From Arcuatula senhousia (lineage: Eukaryota > Mollusca > Bivalvia > Mytilida > Mytilidae): a DNA stretch of 64,000 bases. A program made the position numbers and the translations under genes. The notes beneath the pieces were generated by a model. That model saw nothing but the letters and a program-made list of their open reading frames with translations. It was not told where the DNA came from and made no database searches. How positions within the stretch are numbered: the first letter of the stretch is position 1; the number at the start of each line of letters is the position of its first letter. Shown here in pieces: positions 1-11,400 of the stretch. The DNA is taken from contig OZ020316.1 of the NCBI GenBank assembly GCA_963971305.1, positions 15,208,745-15,272,744 of the forward strand. Reading direction: 5' to 3'.

Positions 1-2313
1 TAAAATGTTTATAACTAGATTTAGATATGAAAGGAATGTTGGTAGATGTCTGGTGCTTGGGAATACATAGATTGAATATATGGTGTTGAGACTTTTCTGT
101 AGAAGGCATAGATTTAAGAATTTTATCATTGATTGCTTTATATAGTAGGGAAAAAAATCATTTTTTAAACTTCAGATGATTTTCATATGATATTTTCTTG
201 CCATCAGGATTAGTTCATTAAATTTGATATAGTTGAAGTTCAAAGAAAAAAATTAATTTAGAGCTATTACCTAATCACAATTTATTTTGAATTTATCAAT
301 TAAAATTACATTGAAAGGCAAGTTTTTCACTTGATTTTTAAGTATAATCTTTTCTGCCAAACTTTATAATTGCTCCCACACCAAGTGATGCCTAGGGACT
401 TTAGCTTACTAAATACAATTAAACTACTAAGATAGGAGTAAAAATTGTGATGAAACTAGACGGTAGCAGACAAAACTAAAATCTAATTATGATGTCTAAA
501 TTTGTTTGATTTGTTTAGTGTGAAACTGATCTTTTTTTCTCAATTGATTTTATGTGCATAAGCACGTTGTTTTTGTAACAAAAACCTATTATTGTTGTGC
601 CTGAAAGCTTGCATGCTTCTTGCTTGTGGTTTGAATATATTTAGAATGTATACTTAAAGTACTTTAAGAACTGCGTTTTCTCAAGAGTCCAAAAAGGCCA
701 TTTTAGAAAGTGTCATGTTTTGTCATGGCTTGCTTTGTAAATCCATAAGTTTGGTGAGGAATTTGGAGGATCAAATTACATTTTATTTCTTCAAGCATTT
801 TCAATTTTTAATTAACAAAAGTGGAATGGTTTTGATTTAATAGAAAAGGTTGAAATGACATAGTTAAGTACAGCTTCCAGTATTTTTAATTTCTATAAAA
901 GATACTGACAACAAATTGTGAGGTACACAATTTCATGATTTTACAGTGTAACATGTCTATAAACCTGCTGAAACTGAACAAATTAATTAGAATAAATTCT
1001 TAAGTCCCAAAACTGGTTCAGCTTAGACAGGTTGCACTGTTTTTAGACTCATCAGATGCTTTAGCCAAACATTGAAAAGATCACAAGTGTAATAACAAAC
1101 TTGAGACCAAAACCAGTTTATAAGGGACAATTTGCACAGCCGCCACAAAACAATGAATAATTTTAAGTTTAAGAATATTTTCAATTCCCATAGTAAAAAA
1201 AAAATGAGTTGAGAATATTCCCAGACTAGCATATTTTTTCCAAGTTTTGTGCTGCAGGGCATGATAATTAAGTTACAAGATCTGTTATTGGCTAGCATTG
1301 TAACATCCGAAATGATTGAATGTCTTGCATAAACACAGTGTAGACATACATGGATAACACTTGTTTTTCTTGTTTATTCTCAGTGCATTGTGGGACTGAA
1401 ATGGCATGGTTGTGAAGTTGATTCTCAAAGCTTATGTGCATTGTACATATACTGGATAAAAACTTTTCTATAATTGCACCATCAAGATTAGGTTGCAAGA
1501 AAAAATTATATAAATATCCTTATTCTTATTTTTTTGTATGTGTAACTAAGTAATTTTTTGGTCTTGTTTTTCTTAGTGCTTCTATCTTATAAAATTTTAC
1601 ATTGTTAATCTATAAAGTCTTGTTTCAGTTCTCTTCCTTAATGCTTATCTTTTGTTGAAAAATATTTGCATCAGAGAAAAATGTTCTTGCTCTATTCAAA
1701 TACATGTACTAGTAGAATTGTGCTAAAATAATATGCTTTGATATGCCTTGCTCTATAAAACAATGTACATTGTTATTAAAGTTCTTCTGATTTGATTACT
1801 TCTCAAGGAAGGCTGTTTTTGTTACAGTGTCTTTTTACTCTATATTTTCTTATAATTTGTTTTGGGTTATATAAGATCAGGTATGCTAAGAATTAAAAAT
1901 GCATGGAGAATCTTTAGGTTGCAGTATGTGTATAAGATATGGTGTAAAAGCTTACATCTTTTAAAAAAGACATTTTCAGTATGTTAATGACTGTCAGGAG
2001 AGGTAATTGCTAAATAATGAATCATGCACGCTTAATATACCTGGACACAATTGGTAACATTGGTTACAACTAGGTTGTGGTCTGTAAGGACTTAGTTTAG
2101 TTTATAACAATGTTCAAAATCAAATTCAAATCACTCTTCAAGTTTATTCCCAATTTACTGTATGTTTTGATGATATAAAGACTTCATTGCAATATATTGT
2201 TTAATTTTTGGCTGTTACCCTTAGTACAATTATTGGACTAGACCTAACTTAAAGACCATGTTATTCATTTTATCGTACTTTTCCATGTTATTCATTTATT
2301 CTTACTTTTCTAG
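1..2313. other. Non-coding; probably intron of the perlecan-like gene
   Basis: AT-rich DNA with stops in all frames. I see no exon with matching splice sites. The first recognisable exon of the + strand gene starts at 2314 in mid-codon, so this stretch is probably an intron whose 5' exon lies outside the window. The only notable feature is the decayed exon-start copy at 2211-2269. Confidence 0.6.
2211..2269 (+). pseudogene. Decayed tandem copy of the start of perlecan exon 2314-2441
   Basis: The bases around 2211-2269 align with 2312-2366: a GCTGT start, a C-rich stretch, the shared string ATTGGACTAGACCT, then a shared ...ATGTTAT-CATT ending. The copy carries substitutions and indels and breaks the reading frame. 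It looks like a partial duplication of the acceptor end of the next exon, fixed about 100 bp upstream and then decayed. Confidence 0.55.
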
Positions 2314-2441
2314 CTGTGTCCCCTGGTACAACCATTGGACTAGACCTGAGGACTATGTTATACATTGGTGGACCAGACCCGGACCACAAACTCCCACAGA
2401 ACCTGGGTATCAGTGATGGTCTTGTAGGATGTGTTGCTGAG
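2314..2441 (+). CDS. HSPG2: Perlecan-like exon a: end of an upstream laminin-G domain
   Basis: Acceptor TTTTCTAG ends at 2313 and donor GTCAGT starts at 2442. The first two bases finish a codon begun upstream; 42 codons follow. It reads TMLYIGGPDP and DGLVGCVAE, the typical last strands of an LG domain with its first disulphide cysteine. Confidence 0.8.
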
Positions 2442-5400
2442 GTCAGTTATATATACATTTACTTTTACCTGTTTGTATAGAAGGAAGTTTTCACACATGA
2501 ATTATTTGTCATGTTCAGCATACTAGGAGTGCAAGGAATTTTCCACATGAAATATAAATCTGTTTTGGTTTCTTACTTATTATGGTATTTTTATGCAATT
2601 AAACCATCATTAGAGGAGGGCATATATTTTTACTGATTTCTATCTGTCGAATTTCCATCAAGCTTTCCCAGAAATTGTACATGTCTTGAGAATGATTTGA
2701 AATTTTTGGCAGGGTGGTTCAGTATGACAAACTGTATGTTTTAGGCAACTTGTTTGGAACTGGATTGAGACAAAAATTTACATGAAAATTTTGGTCAAGC
2801 TTTTCCTATAAACCTTACATGAGAATAATTTGAAACTTGGAAGGATGGTTTAGAATGAAAAACTGTCAGACTTCTACTTCCTGTTTGGGGCCAGGCAGAT
2901 CATGTAAGTCCCATGGACACATTTCTTTATGATTTTTGTTTGGGTACTATGTATTGCATGCAAATTGTCCAATAAAAATGTGTTCCAATTTCATTTTACC
3001 TCTGGCAAACAAAGGTGAGTGTTGGGGAGGGGGATTATACCGATCATCATGTTTGTTTGTTTGTGTCTATTCATCCATCTATCCTCATATCTTGAATATT
3101 TGTTTTAAGTACTACTTTTTCTAAGAATCAGGCAGATACCATTAATAGGGTGGCACATCGATAATAAATACACAAAAAAAAATTTCAACAGAATTAGGTA
3201 AAGCAACCCCAGAAAACTTTGTTTTGACCACAAAATTTTTCAGTCTATCTTGGGTTTAGGAGATATTACCAGTCAAATTTGATTACATTGTATAGCGAAA
3301 AATACGGGAAAATTTCCCGCCATATTTTTTCCTATATAACCAGTGAAAAAATATCTAGACACCAAATACATATTAAGATGTAAAAACTGCATTGGGTTTG
3401 TTTTTATGGTAAAATGAATGCATCTATACCCTAAAATCTTAAATTGGAAATTATCGATGTGCCACCCCCTGCCTGATCCTTATATGGAATAGTACTTTAA
3501 AAATGCTTAATATATTTTGATCACATATAGAAATGACTAAAAGAAACTTTATTTCTCTCCAATATTGTTCAGTGCAAATAATTTGACTTGAGATAAGCCC
3601 AATTTATGGAGCAGGAGTATCCTAAATGAGCTTGCTTTCCGCACTAGTTTTACTGTACAAAGTCTTTTTACAATTAAAAACATATTATTAGACCAATTAG
3701 ACTATAGCTACAATACATTCTATTTTTACTTTTGACAGGTCACAATCAACTCCAGACCACTGGATCTTCAGGCAGCAGTAGAAACCTACAAGGTTGTTGA
3801 CTGTGGGGAGAGAAACATCTGTAACAGGCGGCCATGTTTGAATGGTGGTACATGTGAGAGGTTGTCAGCACTGGAATACCAGTGTGTCTGTCCAGTCAAA
3901 TACACAGGTATACTACAATCTATCCAAAATGTTATACAAAATATTTTTCCTGTTTTATATTATCTACCACAGTTTGACTCAATATTATGATTTAGTATGA
4001 TGATATTTATAAAATGTTGTTTCATTTTATTATGTTGCTTACAATGTGTTTCAAAGCCACATATAGGAGTCACGCTATCCTATGTCCTGTGGCATGACAA
4101 AAATTTCAGTCGTAGTTTTACGGGCAACTTAAGTCACAGCCTCTTGATATTTGGCATGAAGCTTCCTCTTATAGTAACATAATATATGGTGTAAAGCAAT
4201 TTTCCCATAACTTATCTACTAGTACATGTACTTCATGTAAGCAGAATAATTTAAGATGCAGGTGACATACATCTTTCAAAGAAGACCATCATTTTAGTTT
4301 CGAAGATGGGTTCTGTTAAGACAGGTTGCACTTTAATACCAACATTATTTTTTCAGGAAAGAACTGTGAGACCCAGATAAATGTCTGTATAACTAAAAAG
4401 CCATGCCAGAACAACGCCCCCTGTAGTATAACAGAGACAGGGTACCGATGCGACTGTCACTTGGGATATAGAGGAGTCCATTGTGAAGGAAGTAAGATAC
4501 TTTGATTTTATACCTCCACAGATTTTAACTTTATATCCTGCTTTTGGTTTGGTGGTAGTTTGTCTCTTGATTGTGTGATAATGGAAAAATCATACATACA
4601 AAACAAACTTATAGTACATATTTTTCATATGAAGTTGCAGTCTCAGGCAACAGTTCCTGGTTCATCTCCAGGACCTCAGAATAATAATTTTTACTGCTCC
4701 ATGAATAGGCATTAAAAACTGCATACTAACATAATGTCACAAATCGTTTTTCAATGATAACATTTGGATGACGAATAAACCCACATGACACTGCATCTAT
4801 TTCAAGGAAAAACAGATTTTATTAGGCAAAAGAATATACTAAGAAACTTAAGAGGAATAGCATTGGCTGCTGTTTTGCAATCAATAACAGACAAAATATG
4901 TTAAACAAGAATTAATGCTATTTTTTTAATTGGTGATTTTACATCAATTATTAGCATCAAGTGTAATTAAGGGAGATGCCTTTGTACCTTCTTTCTTTGC
5001 ATTACATATAAATGATAATTTGAATTTCCTTTCTTAGCTACACCTCTTGGAGAAAAATTATCTTTCGATGGAGAAGGTTTCCTAGAATTTGACAAATCAT
5101 TCCTTGGCCAGACACAAGATAAACAAACAGTGAAATTTTCTATCCGTACGACCCAGAGGGACGGGTTAATGTTCTACCAGGGTCAGTCTTCTCCAGTCCT
5201 AGGCAGTGGTCAGTCTAAAGATTATGTATCTGTAGGACTAAAGGATGGATATGTTGAATACAGGTATTTTTATTCCCCCCACAAACAAAGTTTGGGGGGT
5301 ATATAGGAAACACCCTATCTGTCTGTCCGTCTGTCCATCTGTCCACATAACTTGTAAGCGCTTCTCCTCCTAAACTGCTTGAAGGATTTAGATGAAACTT

Positions 5401-8400
5401 TACCTTAAGGAAGTACATCATATGTAGATGTGCATGAAGAATTTTCATAGCTCTTGGATATCATTCAGAGGAGATAATTATACCCCCCGCAAACAAATAC
5501 CCCCCGCAAACAAAGTTTGGGGGGGTATATAGGAATCACCCTGTCTGTCTGTCTGTCTGTCCGTCCGTCTGTCCGTCTGTCCGTCTGTCCACATACCACG
5601 TAAGCGCAACTCCTCCTAAACCGCTTGATGGATTTTGATGAAACTTTACACAAATGATGTACACCATATGGAGATGTGCATGAAGAATTTTGGTTGCTGT
5701 CAGATATCATTCAAGGGAGATAATCGGACTTAGACTTTTTAAACTTGGTGTTCAATGGGAGACCTCGTAAGCGCAACTCCTCCTAAACCGCTTGATGGAT
5801 TTTGATGACACTTTACATGAAGGATGTACACTATATGGAGATGTGCATGAAGAATTTTGGTTGCTGTCGGATATCATTCAAGGGAGATAATTGGACTTAG
5901 ACTTTTTAAACTTGGTGTTCAATGGGAGACCTCGTAAGCGCAACTCCTCCTAAACCGCTTGATGGATTTTGATGAAACTTTACATGAAGGATGTACACTA
6001 TATGGAGATGTGTATGAAGAATTTTGGTTGCTGTCGGATATCATTCAAGGGAGATAATTGGACTTAGACTTTTTAAACTTGGTGTTCAATGGGAGACCTT
6101 GTAAGCGCAACTTCTCCTAAACCGCTTGATGGATTTTGATGAAACTTTACACAAATGATGTACACCATATGGAGATGTGCATGAAGAATTTTGGTTGCTG
6201 TCAGATATCATTCAAGGGAGATAATCGGACTTAGACTTTTTAAACTTGGTGTTCAATGGGAGACCTCGTAAGCGCAACTCCTCCTAAACCGCTTGATGGA
6301 TTTTAATGGCATTTAACATGAAGGATGTACAATATATGGAGATGTGCATGAAGAATTTTGGTTGCTGTCGGATATCATTCAAGGGAGGTAATTGGACTTA
6401 GAATTGTTAAAGCGGGGGGTATCCTCCGTGAGCTCGCTCGCAGTATTCCTTGTTAGACTTAGACTTTTTAAATACATTATTCAACAGGAGACCTCATAAG
6501 CGCAACTCCTCCTATACTGCTTGAAGGATTCTGTTGGAGACTTTACAGGGAGGAAGTACATCATATGTTGATGTGCTTAAAAATTTTCATTGCAATCAGA
6601 CACATTCAGGGGAGATAAATGGACTTTGATTTTTTTAAATACATTATTCAATGGGAGACTCCGTAAACGCAACTCCTCCTAAACTGCTTGAAGGATTTTG
6701 TTGAAACTTTACATGAAGGAAATACATCATCTGAAGATGTGCATGAAGAATTTTCATCGCAATCAGACATCATTCAGGGGAGATAATTTGACTTTGACTT
6801 TTAAATACATTATTCAATGGGAGACCCCGTAAGCCCAACTCCTCCTAAACCGCTTGATGGATTTCAATGAAACTTTACATCAAGGAAGTACATCATCTGT
6901 AGATGTGCATGAAGAATTTCTATTGTTAGCTCACCTGGACCGAAGGTCCATGTGAGCTTTTACCATCACTTGGCGTCCGTCGTTGTCGTCGTCGTCGTCG
7001 TTGTCTGTAAACAATTTTTCAAACGTTAACTTGTCCGACACCATAAGTCCAATTGCAACCAAACTTGGTATAGTTGTTAAGTGGCATTATGTGTACAAAA
7101 CTATCGTTCGGATTTTTGATTTGTAAAAAAACATGGCCGCCATGGCTAAAAATAGAACAGGGGGGTCAAATTACAGTTTTTTGCAAATAACTCAAAAACG
7201 GTAACAGATATCAAAATTCTGGCAAAGGGTAAAAGTGATCAGCATCTCAAGATCTACCTGCCTAGAAATTTTCAAGAAGATCGAACAACCGATGTAGGAG
7301 TTATTGCCTTTTTAGCTCACCTGACCCGAAGGGTCATGTGAGCTATTGTCATCACTTGGCGTCCGTCGTCCGTCCGTCGTCCGTAAACTTTTTAAAACGT
7401 TAACTCCTCTGACACCATAAGTCCAATTGCAACCAAACTTGGTATGGTTGTTCATTAGCATTCGGTGCTTAGAACTGATGTGGGGATTTTTGATTCGTCG
7501 TAAAACATGGCCGCCATGGCTAAAAATAGAACATAGGGGTAAAATGCAGTTTTTTGCAAATAACTCAAAAACGGCTACAGATATCAAAATTCTGGCATAG
7601 GGTAAAAGTGATCAGCACCTCAAGATCTACCTACCCTGAAATTTTGAAGAAAATCCAACGACCCGTGTAGGAGTTATTGCCCTTTTTGTGGATTTTTTGC
7701 AAATTTTGCACCTGTTTAGCTCAATATTTTGAAAACTATACTAGATATTTGAGAAATTTAAATTGCATATTGTTAAGCACATCAAGATCTACAAAATCTG
7801 TAACAGGATCAACGTTGTAGGACCTTTCCTTTTAGGAGTTATTGCCCTTAGAACGTCAAAATTTAGCATTTTAACAGCATTTCCTCATTACATTGAAAAC
7901 GTTAACTCCTCTGACACTTTAAGTCCAAATGGAACCAAACTTGGTATAGTTGTTTATTAGCATTAGGTGTATAGAACTGATGTGGGGATTTTTGATTGGT
8001 CGTAAAACATGGCCGTTGGGCTAAAAATAGAACATAGAGGTAAATGGCAGTTTTTTGCAAATAACTCTAAAACGGTGACAGATTTCAAAATTTTGATTGG
8101 GAACAAAAGTGATCAGCACCTCAAGATCTACCAGCTCTGAAATTTTGAAGAAAATCCACTGACCCATGTAGGAGTTATTGCCCTTTTTGTGGATTTTTTG
8201 CAAATTTTGCACCTGTGTAGCTCGATATCTTGAAAACTATACAAGATATTTGAGAAATTTGAATTGCATATTGTTAAGCACATCAAGATCTACAAAATAT
8301 CTTAAAGGGTCAACGTTGTAGAACCTTTCCTTTTAGGAGTTATTGCCCTTAGAGCGTCAAAATTGAGCATTTTAACAGCATTTCCACATTACATTGAAAA

Positions 8401-11400
8401 CGTCAACTCCTCTGACAGTTCAAGTCCAATTGGAACCAAACTTGGTATAAGTGTTTATTAGCATTAGGTGTATAGAACTGATGTGGGGATTTTTGATTGG
8501 TCGTAAAATATGGCTGGTGTGGCTAAAAATAGAACATAGGGGTAAATGGCAGTTTTTTTGCAAATAACTCAAAAACGGTGACAGATTTTAAGATTTTGAT
8601 TGAGAACAAAAGTGATCAGCACCTGAAGATCTACCAGCTCTGAAATTTTGAAGAAAATCCAATGACCCATGTAGGAGTTATTGCCCTTTTTGTGGATTTT
8701 TGGCAAATTTTCCACCTGTTTAGCTCAATATCTTGACAACTTTACGAGATATACAAGAAATTTAAATTGCATATTGTTAAGCACATCAAGATCTACAAAA
8801 TATGTAATAGGGTCAACTAGTAGGACCTTTCCTTTGAGGAGTTATTGCCCTTAGAACGTCAAAATTGAGCTTTTAAAAAGCATTTCCTCATTACATTGAA
8901 AATGTTAACTCCTCTGACACTCAAAGTCAAATTGGAACCAAACTTTGTATTGTTGTTTATTAGCATGAGGTGTATAGAACTGATGTGGGGATATTTGATA
9001 GGTTGTAAAACATGGCCGCTGTGGCTAAAAAATAGAACATAGGGTTAAACTGCATTTTTTTGCTAATAACTCAAAAAGGGTGACAGATTTTTGAAATTTT
9101 ATTGAGATAAAAGTGATCAGCACCTTAAGATCCACCATATTGTCAGATGACCCCCTTATTAAACTTATGACCCTTCAATGTCAAATAGATTTTGCCTAAT
9201 AGCCTTTACTTCAGGCACATATGTCAGGTGAGCGATTCAGGCTCCTGGGAGCCTCTTGTTCTGGATTTTTTTCAAATTTTGCACTTATTTAGCCCTATAT
9301 CTTGAAAACTATGAAGATATTTTAAAAATTCAAAATGCAGATGATTGAGCACGTCAAGATCTACATTTCATGTAATTAGGTCAAAGCAGTAGAACCATTT
9401 CTTTTAGGAGTTATTGCCCTTAAAGTGTCAAAATTTACCATTTTTCATTACTTTTCCCCTGAATTTCAAAGATTAACTTGTCTGACACCATATATCCAAC
9501 TTCAACCAAACTTGGCACAGTTGTTTAATAGCATATATGCTACAATTCTATTGTTCAGATTTTTTATTTGTCAAAAAATATGGCCGCCATGGCTAAAAAA
9601 AGAACATAGGTGTAAATTGCAGTTTTTTGCTAATAACTCAAAAATGGTAACAGATATCAAAATTCTGATGGAAGATAAAAGTGATCAGCATCTCAAAATC
9701 TACCTGCTATGAAAGTTTCAAGAAGATCCAACAACTGATGTGGGAGTTATTGCCCTTTTTCTGGATTTTTTCAAAATTTTTCACTTGTTTAGCCATATAT
9801 CTTGAAAACTATACAAGATATTTCAAGAATTTGAATTGCATGTGATTAAGCACATCAAGATCTACATTTCATGTATTTAGATCAAAGCTGTAGGATCATT
9901 TCTTTAAGGAGTTATTGTCCTTAAAACAACAAAATTTACCGTTTTTCATTACTTTTTCCCTGAATTTCAAAGATTAACTTGTCTGACACCGTAAGACCAA
10001 CTGCATTTTAACTTGGCACACTTGTTTAATACCTTATATGCTACAACTCTATCGTTCAGATTTTTGATTCGTGAAAAAACATGGCCGCCATGGCTAAAAA
10101 TAGAACATAGGGGTAAATTGCATTTTTTTGCTAATAACTCAAAAATGGTTTCAGATATCAAAATTGTGTAAAAATAAAAAAAGATCAGCATATTAAGAAT
10201 TACCTGTGCTGAAATTTTGGAAAAGATCTGACTGCTGATGTGGGAGTTATTGCCCTTTTTCCTAATTTTTGCCAAATTTTGCACTTATCAAGCCCAATAT
10301 CTTGAAAACTAACCAAGATATTTCAGAAATTTAAATCGCATATGGTTATGCACAATAATATCTACAAAATATATGTGTCTGTGTAGTTCAGGTGAGCGAT
10401 TCAGGCTCCTGGGAGCCTCTTGTTCTCGGTCGTCATCGAGTTGAGATAACTGGACTTGCTATTTTTTTTTACATTAAAATATGAAGTGGGGGTATCCTTT
10501 TGTAAGCTCACTCACAGTATTACTTGTTTAAATTGAAAAAAAATGATTGATTTGTGAAATACTGTTTAATTTTTATCCAATTTAACTTCTTTCCAGCCAG
10601 TAGTGGAAAAATATGTCTTCTCTCTAGAGGATTTTTAATTCTCAGAATGTGATTGGTCAACAATAGAAGTAGGCATGATTTATTGGCCTTGTTGAGCAAG
10701 AGCATGTAACTTAAGTTTCTCAATGTTTTAGGTTAGATTTTAAATGAAGTAGCCCAAAATGATTGACCTATGACCAACTCGGTGAATAGAATAGAGTAAC
10801 ACATTACCATATTGAATTAAAGAAAAGATGAAAGTGTTTTTTATTGAAATACATTCTTCATTCTTTCCCTTTGTAGCTATGACCTTGGAAGTGGGCCTGC
10901 TGTATTGAGATCTTTACAGAGGGTCAATGATGGTTATGGTCATATAATTGAGGTCACAAGGTCAGTAAATATTACCCCCATTATCTTTAAAATATCATAA
11001 TCAAAATGTTATGTTCACAAAAACTTATTTTGTCATATCTGTTAAGCTGCTTGTCCTTATATAACCTATTTTGTGAACACAAACTCCTCACTGTTAAGTT
11101 GAAGCATGATACCTTCATATTGTGTCATCTGGGGGCAGACTTAAAGGAAGTGGCAAAATTATGTTTGACAGTTTCCCTCAAAGGCTAAAAAATTAATCAG
11201 ACATTTTACACAATAAAAAAAAGAAGGTATAGTTAAATTTCCATCAAAATCATAAATATAAGCCACTGAAAACATTACTGTAATAGTGTTGGTTGTTTTT
11301 TATGGTGATTTCATTTCGCTGTGTTCCTAGTAAACATCAGGCCTGAAAATTCAATCATCCAAAATATTAATTTATATATTAAGAGTAAGAATTTGAATAT

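Larger units (their letters stand above)
5266..10530 (+). mobile_element. Tandem-repeat-bearing element of the ACAAAGTTTGGGGGG family, interrupted
   Basis: It begins with CCCCCCACAAACAAAGTTTG, continues into GTCTGTCCGTCTGTCC tracts and about nine units of ~165-175 bp (next entry). A tail-type sequence (GCGGGGGGTATCCTCCGTGAG) occurs at 6411-6450. A second tail of the same type is displaced to 10440-10530, after the element inserted at 6926-10436. Two small head fragments at 5266 and 5495 suggest an internal duplication. Confidence 0.6.

Noticed and set aside
5215..5710. - strand ORFs with RWTDGQTDR-type runs
   Set aside because: They are the GTCTGTCCGTCTGTCC simple tract read in frame.
7312..10284. 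ORFs of 63-105 codons on both strands
   Set aside because: They lie in tandem non-coding repeat units; the frames change from unit to unit.
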